Source: Bisporella sp. PMI_857
Taxonomy: Eukaryota; Ascomycota; Leotiomycetes; Helotiales; Helotiaceae
Length of the DNA stretch: 64,000 nucleotides
Direction of reading: 5' to 3'
NCBI GenBank assembly: GCA_021307315.1
Contig: JAJSPD010000021.1
Span: 620,001-684,000 of the forward strand
Both the position numbers and the translations under genes were made by a program. This document shows, piece by piece, positions 49,401-59,575 of this stretch (its first letter is position 1; each line of letters opens with the position of its first letter). The notes below the pieces were generated by a model, which was not told the origin of the DNA, searched no databases, and saw nothing but the letters and a program-made list of their open reading frames with translations.

Positions 49401-49828
49401 GGTGTGATAGGTAACTTGCCTGGAGTCGCTGTTGCTAAGATAATGTTAGAGTTAAAATACGAAAAGTAGACATATATCATACCATTATAAATTTGGCTAC
49501 TATCGACCAAAGACGTGGCAGCTGGACCATTGATATTTGATGGCATCACTGACTGTTGCGTAGAACTTGCAGTGATGGAGCTAGATGAGGAGAATGAGAT
49601 GGTGCTTGTTGTCCGGCTTTGACTAGATGTCTTGGTAACACTCCCATCCTCTGTTTTGCTCCCTCCAGTACTCTGTATATCCTGTGTAGGTCTCCTCGAC
49701 GACGTAGTCAAAACTGCGGTTGAGGAAACGGAGGACCCATCCTGTCTTCGCTCCACCACCCATCTATTCCCTACGACAAAGTCCGACAGAAGACAGAAAA
49801 CGAGGAATGACAGCAGCTTAGACCGCAT
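46487..49828 (-). CDS. Large multi-pass membrane protein with DUF4203-like core and cytosolic tail
   Basis: Two exons on the minus strand, 49483-49828 and 46487-49434, encode 1097 residues. The ATG at 49828 gives a signal peptide (MRSKLLSFLVFCLLSDFVVG), so a longer upstream in-frame start is unlikely. A Ser/Thr-rich luminal stalk (about 30-105) is followed by a block of about seven hydrophobic helices between residues 125 and 350. These begin ITPGFCVGGVLLLASGLLYT and include IIGGGAIIFMEMTEGLGCLLG, in the style of TM7SF3/TMEM198 proteins (DUF4203). The cytosolic tail of about 700 residues starts with a charged coiled coil (RERREQRAAERLADERTHER). It continues Ser/Glu-rich and disordered, and ends in a second Arg/Glu-rich helix. 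The molecular function of the family in fungi is not established. Localisation to the secretory pathway or plasma membrane is inferred. Confidence 0.85.
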   Translation of the reverse strand: MRSKLLSFLVFCLLSDFVVGNRWVVERRQDGSSVSSTAVLTTSSRRPTQDIQSTGGSKTEDGSVTKTSSQSRTTSTISFSSSSSITASSTQQSVMPSNINGPAATSLVDSSQIYNGMIYVYFSYFNSNIILATATPGKLPITPRITPGFCVGGVLLLASGLLYTLMGIKNKMLHIFLSATYLASLAVTVLIIYVMNPPVSDAVQGAYLVAIVMTGLIIGGGAIIFMEMTEGLGCLLGGFCFSMWLLVLKPGGLLTSTGGIAGLIAAFSLAAFATSFSHITRPYGLMICVSFAGATVMVIGIDCFSRAGLKEFWAYIWKLNDNLFPLGATTYPHTRGIKVEIAAIVLLFLAGVIAQVKIWKVIRERREQRAAERLADERTHERQEEKIARRIAAFNERERHRWEAAYGDQNAAESVEEPRDSGVGDMESQKHRHISIISATTRHSNENGIEMGNMSPRPLNSPGLVIMNKGQEEVTPRGNREIEPPKIFHENGKKMAISRNQVDEEIEKKVPPHQYQEEQVWIVGTDDEVRQERRLSMKAAAAPEVVPLPFNVIQEGIKEDRSSVATFADDEEATKKRFSAYRLSATGSAIMRKLSERSKKSPKIISQAESNVSQEELIVGDDIDDDKASSLAATLDCLSDDEETRSTRSSLHFEEDAESGAKSGEADDEISPPPPILSQVTGEQEPPSTELSNTSEATALKDGIIDEPKAQFLALTTEPKGDPAIITNSKSSHHENKDHPGDIAASVISAPETVPTNLTKDSLPARLSKVVMSYRTNEWAKHLSTADAPELEDLKLEDNSPEKEVNLEESEVAAPVNVEELQKTSEATLGQPATTISSRQSKLSNSRLTKSPSTARRDISGSSSQGQPISRASSVQSFRNQPPLTYLNNRSSMFRNSSAPNIPHQINESPIEQTYSPNQTYGSTPDLAGRRDAMTHGKSYGNISPLASTPELRSSTFYSSPISEISSYSNSFPNSVDGVIDDDNMSLRERREMIRQASLSKPHALTRQNTFDSHQPKRQSSVAHPLVRETQLASWRTSVHQDLTAMVPIKNTIERQRSALWQERRAEEQKKALAERRKEEMDSAFDERMRRGDMLDAHREAMRKMQASANKHI
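49435..49482 (-). other. Stopless 48-nt intron, multiple of three
   Basis: GTATGA donor, CTAAC branch point and TTAG acceptor on the minus strand. It contains no stop and keeps frame, so the genomic reading frame runs straight through it, inserting GMIYVYFSYFNSNIIL. Removal joins SQIYN to ATATPGKLPITPR, which reads naturally ahead of the first membrane helix. Confidence 0.75.
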
Positions 49829-52544
49829 TTTGGGTATCGGATGAGCACTACCGACCCGCCAGTTTAACGGAAAGAACAACAAGATAGCAGAGACTGAGGC
49901 TTGCGTCGAAGTCAATGAGTGTGAAAGCGCATCATTTAGTAAAGACTGTGGTGGGACTAAAGCTCCCAAAAGAAAGGATTCATCGAGATCTCGAGTTTAA
50001 GGGTTCAGAAAAGAAAAGAAAGTGCGTCAAATCTGGACATGCAGGACACTAGTCTGGCGAGAGGAGCTTCGTTAGAGAGAAAGAGCTGTGTGAGCTAGCA
50101 AGTGGTGCAAGGACTAAAAGATTCAGGCCCAAGCGTAAACTAGAACGTAAATCGTCGTTGCTTATTCCGCAATTTACTTGAATCTGTTGGAAAAGCCAAC
50201 CTTTTGTGGTAAGACTGGTCCACTTTGGGGATAAACAGTAATACATTTCAATATCGAGGCGCAAGGCAGTTTCAGGAGATTGCGACTATCCCATGCGGGA
50301 TCAGTTGTCCCCTTGGCAAAGCGCCGTTTGATCATGCTTCCTCTGCAGCCAGTCAAATCTGATATTGTCGGGCCTTGCTTGCACACAGCTGCAGCCATAA
50401 GCCACTAAGCTCAAGGCAATGTTAAGAGAGTTTCCGGCGGCTTCTTCTCCAGATCCATAGAAACCCAAGGCGCGCTTACACTTTGATTAGCTTGCTACAC
50501 AAAGACACGCACGGCGGGAAGTACAGGCTGGCAGACACCTATCGTGGACTGTACGTCTATACGACCATCAAAGTTTCAGCGGGCTCAGGCACGCCAGCCA
50601 GCCAGCCAGAGAACACGTCATGAGGGGCTTTCGAATCTTGAGGGCGATGCGATGGTGGCCTGATGGGTACTGATAAGGGACTTGCTCGGCATAGCGGAAC
50701 AGACCTCTCCTCATCATCCAGAAAGAGAAAAGCAGGGAGATCAAACTGCGCGAGGTTTGATATTGATCCATAAAAAGAGGGTTAAGCGAGATGAGATTGC
50801 CGAAGTAGGAATTGTGAGGAAGGACCAATGAAAAGACAGTGTTGAGAAAACCGGGACTTGCTTTTGCGCCCTTTTGGCATTGAGATCATGAGCCAGTTCC
50901 CCTGAATTAAAACGGCATGACTTTTGATCGGAATAAGTACAATTATGCTTGTTTCATACCTTCGTCGACCTGTCTATTTTTGAGGCAAGGGAGCGCAGCC
51001 AGCTGGCCCATGTCCACGCCTGGACCCGACAAAGACAAGCTTCAGGTACAGTGCGCTAGGTACTTTAGATATTAAATCTCCGAGATCCAAAAGACGATAT
51101 CCACCTCACAACCCTCCGCCCTCGCTTCCAGCTGGTCGGTCACAACTCCGGATTGTCATTGTGGACCGAACGCGCTCAGTAGACGGTTGTTGCCTCAGCG
51201 CAACATTCACCGTGAGCGGACGTGATGTGGAAACTCTCTGCAATCATGATCAATCACAACTCATAGGCCCTGAATGGCGACAGCATCCCTGCCAATGACA
51301 CATTGCTGGATATTTTGCGGGACTCAATCTTAAGTTCTGTTCACTCAAGTCAGGGATAAAACGGTTGTTGCGCCTCTGTCACCGCGATCAACTCCTGACG
51401 GAACTTCGAGAATGGACTTTTTCATATGTACTCCATCTCCGATGGACACTCTTGAGGCCATCATGCGGTGGATGTGTACAACATTGCCACGAACACGTTC
51501 GTATTTCAGTAAAGACGAACTCGTAACTACACAAAGTCTTGCTTGGTGATGGTCTCGCTACGACTCGGCAGTCACTGCTTTCATGTTATCGTCCGGTCAC
51601 TTGTTCATGTTAGATCCAGAGAACACAACCTAGGGATGAAGCTATCTTGGTTTTGGGGCTATTCCAGGACACAGTTTGGCTGCGAAATCTATCTGCAAGG
51701 TTCATGGAGAGGATGCTCGTTAGTGAACTTGAGGAAGGATTAGGCGCTTGATATTCTCCTGTATATTGTTCATAATCCTGTCACCGGACGCTCCAGCATC
51801 AGGGATATAGATCATTGACCACGATCTTGGAAGGGATAGGGACAAGGCGACTTGCTGTAAGGAAGCATTAAGACGTCGCAATCAGATCGAATTGGCAGGT
51901 AGCAACGACGGCATTGCTAAATCAGTGACTTTGCTTCAGCACTATCAACCCACCAATGTGCTCTCTGTGCAGCTCATGGCATCTGGCACATTGAGATAGA
52001 GGCTCCTAGAAATTGTCGACAATTTAGGTGGTACCAATTCTGAGAATTTGGAAAGAGCCTAGGACAGTTTATACAAAAGTCCGATATTCTAGAAGTACCG
52101 GGCTTCGCAGACTTTATTCAAATAACTTCTTGCACTCGTATTGAATCCTTCTCATCCATATAGGAAGAAAGGTGCAGGATGCAAATGACCCTGCCTTAGA
52201 AGCAAACACAATCTTAATATTCGTGAAGCATACAACGGCCCAAGAGGTAGAGAAACCTGACTTCTACAAACTTGAATAAGATTGATAACCTTAGAAAGCA
52301 TAAATTCCGTAGTGTCGTGGAAGTCGCGAGTGTTTGAATTACTTTATAAGAAGGTTTCTGGTGCCAAGACTCACTTCCAAGCTCTCTACCCTTATACGCT
52401 AACAGCATCGCCAAAATTCACGACCCCTATAACGTAACGCGACGTCGACCTCACTTCTCAAATTCGCCCAGCCAACCACACTACCGTGCTCCGAACATAA
52501 CATCAGTGCAATCTACTCGTCAATAACCTACCAAGTCAGGCGAA
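49829..52544. other. Intergenic, 2.7 kb between divergent genes
   Basis: Upstream of the membrane protein (-) and the mitochondrial SSB (+). I found no domain-bearing or spliceable frame. Likely two promoters with long leaders; nothing more can be said. Confidence 0.5.
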
Positions 52545-53004
52545 ATGTCTTTCGCTCTCCGCCGCTCCGTCACCCCCTTTAGTCGCCGCGCATTCTCCAC
52601 CTCCCCAAGAAGCTCCTCCTTCGCAAAAATGACCATCGTAGGCCGCCTCGCTGATACGCCTGAGCTGCACGCAACATCCACGGGCACTGAGTTACTACGC
52701 TACGTGGTCGGTACCAACAGCGGCCCAAGGGACAACCAGAAGACCTCGTGGTTCCGGGTGACGAGCTTCGTGCCAGAGGGACCGCAGCGGGATTTCATCG
52801 CTGGCCTGGATAAGGGAACGTTGGTTTATGTGGAGGGTGAGGCGAGCATGAGCCAGTATACGGATGCGGAGGGCAAGCCGAGGAGCGCGTTGAACATTGT
52901 GCAGAGTGAGTTTGCGAAGCTTTCCTTTTGTTTTTCGAGATGCGATGGACTGATAATATGTAGACAAAATTGAGGTTCTATCTTCGAAGAAGCCGGCTCA
53001 GTAA
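52545..53004 (+). CDS. RIM1: Mitochondrial single-stranded DNA-binding protein
   Basis: Binds single-stranded mitochondrial DNA during replication. Two exons, 52545-52905 and 52964-53004, encode 133 residues, the usual length. The N-terminus MSFALRRSVTPFSRRAFSTS is Arg/Ser-rich and lacks acidic residues, as expected for a matrix-targeting presequence. The OB-fold follows: MTIVGRLADTPELHATSTGT, then TSWFRVTSFVPEGPQRDFI, KGTLVYVEGEASMSQY and RSALNIVQ. The intron (donor CAGA|GTGAGT, acceptor ATGTAG) adds the last strand NKIEVLSSKKPAQ in phase. A second Met at residue 28 could start a form lacking the presequence, but the presequence makes the first ATG the likely start. The symbol is by homology to yeast. 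Confidence 0.92.
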
Positions 53005-53958
53005 CTAAGTGCGTGGCCCGAAACTGAAGGAGACATGAGTGGAATATCTGTATAAGGTGAAGGGTTTTGGGGAAAGATTTAGGGGGATGATACCAATTGA
53101 GTAAATCCCTTTTGTTGACGAAATGATAGCTTGGAAGGCGTTTGTAACATTATTCCCGTAGCTGTACCTGATCCGAGGAAGGAGGAATTGGGAGGTTGTT
53201 CCATAATGAAATGAATCATATCTCTCCTCATGTTACATTCTAAGATCTACAATTTCTATTGTAATTCAGCTATATTTGCAGTTTTCTCGCAGATATAAAA
53301 TCTAGTTTTCTTCCCTTGGGTATATGTACTTAGGCTACCTCAATTTGAGACTTAGGGCATCGAGCATCTACAGCCATGCTCCATGCCCCAGCTGTGAGGA
53401 CGAAATAGTCGCCAAGCAGAGTCATGACTAGCATAGTGCGAGTATATTGCTAAAGGTTTGCTTAGCCAGTTAAAGGCGCATAGCATGAGCTTATGACAAG
53501 CGCATAGAGATCCTTTTACTCACATCAATGAGTGGTACGAGTCAATAACGCAAGTGATTCTTTGCAAAAGTCGTGACTTGAATTAGTCTAACATTAACAC
53601 AGCCATAAGGCAAGGAATCCATGTTGTGGATCTACAAATGGGTCAATGTAACGAAACCCTAATATAACCTTGGTTCGTGTATCCGTCCGTTCGGAGGAAA
53701 AAGACCGCCTGGCTTAAGGCCTGCTCGGCTGCATATATATACACACATCTCTCCATGGAAAGATTCTTCTGACAATATTGTCCCAGAGGGCCTCATGCTT
53801 CTCTTTGATTCTTGGCGAGATCTGCAAAGGCAACATCGAGAGTTCGAATTGCTGAAAGCGATAGGATATGTCCCTGTTTCAATACGCTTTTGTCAGTGAC
53901 GAGTAGTCTTGACAGCAAGCGCACTTCCAATGGTTGGACCGAATGCCTTCCGCGCTCT
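53005..53958. other. Intergenic between convergent 3' ends
   Basis: 0.95 kb between the mitochondrial SSB gene (+) and GRR1 (-), expected to be 3' UTR sequence. Short frames at 53793-54024 overlap the GRR1 end in other frames and are not supported. Confidence 0.5.
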
Positions 53959-55947
53959 TCAGGTTTCAACAGCATTTTCATCACCATCCAACTCTTCGTC
54001 TGCATCATCGTCCTCGCCAGTTAAAGCTGCGCCGCCAATCATACCTGTCATTGTTTGATCGTCGAGATGGTTATGTTCGTCATCAAACCCAGGCGATGGC
54101 GGATTCCCTTCATTAAGATGATTTCGAAGTCCAGTGACACCATCTCCTGAGAAAACACAGAACACATTTCGTTGATGCTCGGTAAATTCTGGTGCTGTTA
54201 GTACGTTGTGACGAATGTAATATCAGGCTAATGAATTAGCATACCTGGTGGTGCTTCACGACAGAATCTCTCGAAATCGGGGCGGAGGAAAGCCTGCACA
54301 CCCGTCAAGCTTAGATGCGTAAGCTTCTGACAGCTGTTCAGCAAGAGAAGAATGCTCTACTACTTGTTAGCTTCATATCATCAAACGACACAATAGAAAT
54401 TGACTTACGCTTAGTGTTAAGTTTGTACAGTAGCTAAGATGTACTCTCTCAAGACTACTTGTGTAACCGTTATGAATATAGCCGCCTTGCCGTGTTACTT
54501 GTCTGGTGCGTGATGCTCCGGATATTGCTAGAGCCTTCACGCTTCTGTCCGTGATATTTGAGCACTTGACTAGACCAATCCTTCTTAATTTAGGGAGGGT
54601 TGCAAGTTGCTCGATGGAGTCGTCCGTGAGGTGGATGCAACATCCAAGATCGATATAACGGATGCGATTGCACGACTTGACTAATTGTTTGACAGCAATA
54701 TCTGTGATATTACCACAGTGTCCGAGATGCAAGTAGTGAAGGTTTTTGCCAAGCTTGCTAATGGCAATTACAGCAAAGTCTGTCAAGTTTCTACACTTTG
54801 CAAAGACTAGATTTCGAAGCCGAGGCGCAACATCGATAATCTTCTCCACAGCACGATCTGTCAAGCGTGAACAACTTGTGAGGTCCAAGATGCGTAAGTG
54901 CTCATAAGTCTTGTTGAGGGGAAGGTTGAGAAAAGCGCTGTCAGAGATCAACTCGCAGTTTGCAAGTCGAAGCTCTCGCAAGCACAGACCGTTCAAAAGC
55001 AGAGCCGTGACGGGATCGTTACCAACATTTCGGCATTGGTGAAGGTCGATTTCAAGGATGTTTTGGCAGTTGTTTGCAAATGCTAAGATCGCACCGTCTT
55101 CGAGTTGTGAGCAGTCATTCAATTTGAGCTATATCGATTAGTAAGCGGATTCTCAGGCAAAGGGGAAAGGTTCGCTTACCCGCTTGATATATTTACAGTT
55201 GTTTGCAACCTCAATCAAGGACTCGTTCGAGATCTTTTGGCATCCAGTGATATTCAATCCTTGCAATTTGTGACAGAACCTTGCAAGGGTTTTCATTGAT
55301 GCTTCTGTGATCTCCTCATTTCCAGCAATGTCCAAAGCCAACAGATTCACACTCTGATCTAGAAGGGCAATAAGACCGCTATCTGTGATATTCTTGCAGT
55401 TTGTAAGGGTCAACCGCTCCACTCGCGGGCAGACGGCCAAAGGCTCGACACTTCCGTCATTGACATCCTTCGCCAAACTTGCAAGATTTAATCGCTTAAT
55501 AAACTCCCGGTATGCGAAATATGGATGATCTAGAGAAAGAGTGTTACAAATCTTCTCGTGCTTCTCCCAAGTTGTGCAAGCGGGCCGGTGCCATAGAAGC
55601 TCTACACAAGTGTTCGCCCAGAGCTTCGAGACTCGCATGCAGTTCATCTGATCATGAGGATTGCTAAGCTTCGAGAAAATGGCGATGAGGACTTCGGCTG
55701 GTAGACGCGCCGCAGGAGCAGATTTTAGCTCTTCGGAAACTGCCATGTCTTGAAAGGTGTTTCCTATGGAGGACTGCGAATCATTGTTCACATTGTAGAA
55801 GTCGGACTCGTCAGGATCAGGACGGATTGGAGACGGCGAGTTGCTGGATGACGATTGTGAGTCTCCCTCTGGATTGAGAGGTGCCTGAAGACCGCGACGT
55901 GGCTCGTTCGTATCGAGCGGCTCGAGGTTGGTGAGTACGCCTCGCAT
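53959..55947 (-). CDS. GRR1: F-box/leucine-rich-repeat protein, SCF subunit GRR1
   Basis: Substrate receptor of an SCF ubiquitin ligase. In yeast it targets G1 cyclins and components of glucose and amino-acid signalling. Exons on the minus strand: 55180-55947, 54409-55128, 54245-54356 and 53959-54188, giving 609 residues. The F-box starts at RLPAEVLIAIFSKLSNP (about residue 82) and ends before the LRRs. A run of about a dozen cysteine-containing leucine-rich repeats follows (for example VERLTLTNCKNITDSGLIAL and LRILDLTSCSRLTDRAVEKI). The family-specific tail is GVQAFLRPDFERFCREAPP-EFTEHQRNVFCVFSG, then an acidic, disordered end (EDDDADEELDGDENAV). The last intron skips the first CAG after the branch point and uses CACCAG, because only this restores EFTEHQ. 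The acidic N-terminal segment is Ser/Pro-rich. Assignment is firm. Confidence 0.92.
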
Positions 55948-57056
55948 GGTGATAGTGGTTGTGGTAAGGAGGATGTTTGTAGGGTCCGTAAAGTTGGCAG
56001 AAGCTCTAGATAGGATAGCTTGTGATTTTCCAGTGAGCAGTTTCAGGCCGTTGCTTTGGGGATTCTGCTATCGCTGTGTGCTATGTGCGACCGTGATCTA
56101 CGTTGTATTGCAAATGCGAGTCTACAAGGGAGAAAGCGTCCGTTCAGCCGCGTTGGAAATGTGGGACTTTGCCCGGCAAAAGATAAAGCTGTGACTTCCG
56201 TAGACCAACTGACGCTATTCACAACAGCTTTGGCTATCTGCTGATGTGTGGTGAGGGTAGGGCTTGGATCGTGATGACGGTCGATTTGCTTCAAGTTGCT
56301 TGTAAATGCTTCCCGCGTAGAACCCACTACGGGTACAGACTTGCAGGCAACCAGTGATTCGCTCGCTTCTGATACTATAACCCGCTAGGGCAGAATGAGG
56401 GATGTGGAGGAACTAGTTTCCGACAAGGTCAGGTATTGTGTTCAAGAAATTCGAGATAAACGACGACATGTCCACAGTGAATCGGAGCTTTATCCTCATG
56501 TTTTTAATCTCAAAGCCAGTAATGGCTTGCTCATAGAAGATGTTCTAGATCCCACGGTCAACTCGAGACTTCACGCGCCAAGCTCTCAAGGAAACTTTAA
56601 TGACTAACGAAAGCACCCCGTTTGTTACTTTTGAATACATTTGAAGATAGGATATCATATATAACCAATTCAAAATGCTTCCCCTTGAGTATGGTTCTAA
56701 ATGCACTTGCTTTCAAGACCATACGTTTGACAAATTTGCGATCTTCCCGATATGATCAAACAGGTTCCGCTTGCGGGTACAAAATCAAACCCAAATTGTG
56801 ATAATATTGTACTCAACACTATAGAAGGTAGCATCTTATACAAATTGTCTCTAGTGATCAAAATTACAAGGTTGATAATAAGTAATGACTTCGAGTTTTT
56901 ATAGATTCTTTATAAATGACTACTTTAAGTAGTCGAACTGGGGAGATTCCCCAGGTTCGAACTCTTGCCAAGAATCTTTATATCAGCCCAGCATGAAAAG
57001 CCGTTGGAAACAACCTCTTCCTATACCTAGCATCATAACACAGAAAGGGACCGAAA
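55948..57056. other. Intergenic between divergent genes
   Basis: 1.1 kb holding the promoters of GRR1 (-) and the AIM18-like gene (+). A hairpin cluster lies at 56918-56962, just before the AIM18-like start. A 70-codon frame at 56395-56607 has no domain or splice support. Confidence 0.5.
56918..56962 (+). repeat. Cluster of palindromes and a stable hairpin
   Basis: Positions 56918-56925 and 56927-56934 form a perfect 8-bp inverted repeat with one base between. It shares its last base with a second hairpin, whose arms 56934-56944 and 56948-56959 form 11 base pairs with a three-base loop and one bulge. The 3' arm runs into the palindrome GTTCGAAC. It lies about 95 nt before the AIM18-like ATG, so it may sit in the 5' leader. 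Confidence 0.65.
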
Positions 57057-58253
57057 ATGCCACTACGACCTTCATGTACGCATGCAATGCGTTCAATACC
57101 TCCCAGTACAGTACAGCAATGTAAAAATGCTCGCCCGCAGTGTCAGTTGCGCTTTCTTAGTGTCAAATCATCCAAGTGCTTTCCTGTCGCGCCTCCCAGG
57201 AAACGTCCTCCTCTCGATCCGATAAGCATTCATCGCCTTGAGGCTCATAGAAGAGCGTATTACAAAAGACGAACCTTCTATTCCTTTGCCGGCCTAGCCT
57301 TTGGGGTTATTGGCACATATGTTACAGTCAGAATGATTGAGCTTAATACTCCACCAAATCAGATGGACTCGGGGAAGCGTGCTGATGATCCTTTGGTCGT
57401 ACTTGGCAGGGAGCGGAAAGTTGTCATACAAAAGCTCGGAGAAGAGCCAGAGCAGGTTCCAGATGTTGTTCAGACCGGAACCTCAACTGTCCCAACATTT
57501 CCCAGGGTTATAGATTTCTACGATGATGAGACTCAAGGACAAGGAGGCGAGTTGGCGCCGAAGCTTGTCGAAGATCGGTTAGTGGAATACCAGCTGCTTG
57601 GCCTGGGCATTAAAACCGTGTCATTCTTAGGCATCCAGGTCTATGTGGTGGGAGTGTATATTGCTATAGACGATATCGCATCATTCCAAGAAGCCTTAAT
57701 CCGCAAGATTGACCCGGTTGCGTCAACATTGGTTGCGGGGGAGAAGGATAAACTGAAGAGCCTTTTGCTTGATCCAGAAAAAAGCGAGGAAGTTTGGAGG
57801 AGTGTATTGAAAGACACTGGCGCGAGGACGCTCATAAGAATTGTTCCAACACGAAATACAGACTTCGGTCACCTAAGGGATGCCTGGGTGCGGCAGATTA
57901 CAGCCAAAGCGCAAATGCCCGTACACAAGGATGAATATCAAGATGAGGCTTTTGGTCAGGCTCTGCAGAAGTTCAAGTCTCTGCTAAGCAGAGGGAGTGT
58001 TCCCAAAGGGAAAGAACTTCTGTTGTCAAGAGACGGTAAAGGCAGACTGGCGATATGGTATGATTATAAGAATGGAGCACAAAGGCTGGGTCAGGTCGAG
58101 GATGAACGAATAAGCAGAGCTGTATGTTTTAATTACCTTGGTGGGAAGAAGGTCGCATGTCCACCTGCACAAAAAAGCATCGTGGAAGGAGTTATGGAGT
58201 TTGTTGAAAGGCCAATCGGCACTGTAGCGACGCAGGTAGTCCTACATGTATAA
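57057..58253 (+). CDS. AIM18: AIM18/FMP22-like mitochondrial protein, chalcone-isomerase-like fold
   Basis: Single exon of 398 residues. The N-terminus (MPLRPSCTHAMRSIPPS and onward) is Arg/Ser-rich with few acidic residues, as in mitochondrial presequences. A single hydrophobic segment at about residues 74-95 (YSFAGLAFGVIGTYVTVRMI) would anchor it in the inner membrane. The C-terminal domain has the chalcone-isomerase-like pattern: YQLLGLGIKTVSFLGIQVYV, VVGVYIAIDDIASF, GARTLIRIVPTRNTDFGHLR, LLSRDGKGRLAIW, and SRAVCFNYLGGKKVACPPAQ. This family in fungi lacks demonstrated isomerase activity. AIM18 in yeast is linked to mitochondrial inheritance. A haem-related role proposed for relatives is not visible from sequence. 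No introns are needed. Assignment is good; the symbol is by homology. Confidence 0.88.
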   Translation: MPLRPSCTHAMRSIPPSTVQQCKNARPQCQLRFLSVKSSKCFPVAPPRKRPPLDPISIHRLEAHRRAYYKRRTFYSFAGLAFGVIGTYVTVRMIELNTPPNQMDSGKRADDPLVVLGRERKVVIQKLGEEPEQVPDVVQTGTSTVPTFPRVIDFYDDETQGQGGELAPKLVEDRLVEYQLLGLGIKTVSFLGIQVYVVGVYIAIDDIASFQEALIRKIDPVASTLVAGEKDKLKSLLLDPEKSEEVWRSVLKDTGARTLIRIVPTRNTDFGHLRDAWVRQITAKAQMPVHKDEYQDEAFGQALQKFKSLLSRGSVPKGKELLLSRDGKGRLAIWYDYKNGAQRLGQVEDERISRAVCFNYLGGKKVACPPAQKSIVEGVMEFVERPIGTVATQVVLHV

Positions 58254-58386
58254 ACAGTGTATAAATCAGCTGTTAGCAATTTGACAGAGTTTGATTCGTG
58301 GCCCCATGTGAGAGTCTAATATTCTTTCGATCCTCTATCTGATCTTCCTCATTTCCTGCAAGCCTTTCCTACTTGCTATCATTCCT

Positions 58387-58815
58387 TTATGCTTTGATCG
58401 CACCAGCATCTGTCAACAGGCTCTTCAGCTCGCTCTTCCTGGCCTGGAGATCCGAGTTGCCACCAATGTGGGCCTGCTTGATATAGATGTTTGGGACTGA
58501 TGATTGGCCATTAATCTCCTTTAGAGCGGCCTGGATTGCGCTGCCATCATCTTTACTCCTGTAAGCTTCTTTTCACAGTCGGTTCTGCTTCCTAGATGAA
58601 TAAACATACCAACTTGATCAAGCTCAATAGTATAGAAGTCAGCTCCGAACTCGGTCAACAGCTTCTTGGTTGCTTGACAATATGGGCAGTAAGATTTGGA
58701 GAACACAGCTATACACCCATCAGCCGACGCCCGACTTTCTCATTTAGAGACAACATGACGTACCAACCGCGTTCTCGTCAATGATCTTTTGTGCCTTAAC
58801 CTTTGCAGCAGACAT
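58387..58815 (-). CDS. Dithiol glutaredoxin
   Basis: Small thiol-disulfide oxidoreductase using glutathione. Exons on the minus strand: 58764-58815, 58610-58708 and 58387-58550, giving 104 residues, the typical length. The active site is C25-P-Y-C28 in VFSKSYCPYCQATKKLL. The cis-Pro and GSH-binding motif is SSVPNIYIKQAHIGGNSDL. The last intron must end at GTAAAG (58551-58552) to restore LDQV-DDGSAIQAALKEI. The stronger CAG 10 nt upstream would truncate the protein. N-terminal MSAAKVKAQKIIDENAVA matches cytosolic Grx1/2-type enzymes, with no presequence. It lies 133 bp from the AIM18-like 3' end in convergent orientation. Confidence 0.93.
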
Positions 58816-59575
58816 GATGGTGGTACTAAATGCTCTTGAAGAGATTGCTGTGGAAGCGAGGAAACGGCGTGCGACCGAAATGGTGGGCAGTTTGAGTAGG
58901 GCGTAGATGACAAGGTCCTTTTTGACTTCGAGGAGGAACTTTATACCTAATAAGTGTCACCAATATGCTTATGTATGTTTTCAATGTAAGTCGTTGATTT
59001 GTAAATTACTCCCTGAAAATGGCAATCGAGAATGACGCAAGAGTTTGCGCCGAGGCGATTTATGTACCGAAGCAGTGATTGGATCAGAAAAACTCAATTA
59101 TATGTGCTTATATAATCACTTGCCGAAACATGACCGATGAGCTGGCAAGATCAGCAGAAGCAGGATTTGGAATAATATCAACAGAGTATCATGATTCTTG
59201 CAATACTATACTGAAAGGATGACAAAGGACCTGCGCATTGGCAGGCTACGGTTACAAACTTGCTGCTAACGCAAATATTTTAATTGTGCTTACTAGGCCG
59301 GATCAGGTCCTACGTCAGGTGCCGTCAACATACCCCAGCTCCGTACTTTTTTCCGCCTAAGAACAATTTTTAGGGGACTTTCGATCTCCAACTGTCATTC
59401 ATTCTACTAGATCATTCCAGTTGAATCTTTTCACAACAAATGTGGAATTATTCACTGAGCGGCAAGCAATTACTTCACCTTCATACACACACCGCTTTTT
59501 CTTTCTAGAACCTACTAAGCGCAAATGTCATTTTGAGGATAGCAGGCGAAGACAAGGTGGCTTCACAGCGTCCCC
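58816..59575. promoter_or_regulatory. Intergenic between divergent glutaredoxin and BAG-protein genes
   Basis: 0.76 kb that should carry both promoters. No recognisable element beyond AT-rich stretches; no gene. Confidence 0.45.

Noticed and set aside
56395..56607. 70-codon frame between GRR1 and the AIM18-like gene
   Set aside because: Reads somewhat protein-like, but there is no recognisable motif or spliced continuation; not enough to call a gene.
56934..56963. tRNA-like T-loop GGTTCGAAC
   Set aside because: The flanks pair as one long hairpin with a bulge, not as a T-arm; no acceptor or anticodon arm can be drawn.
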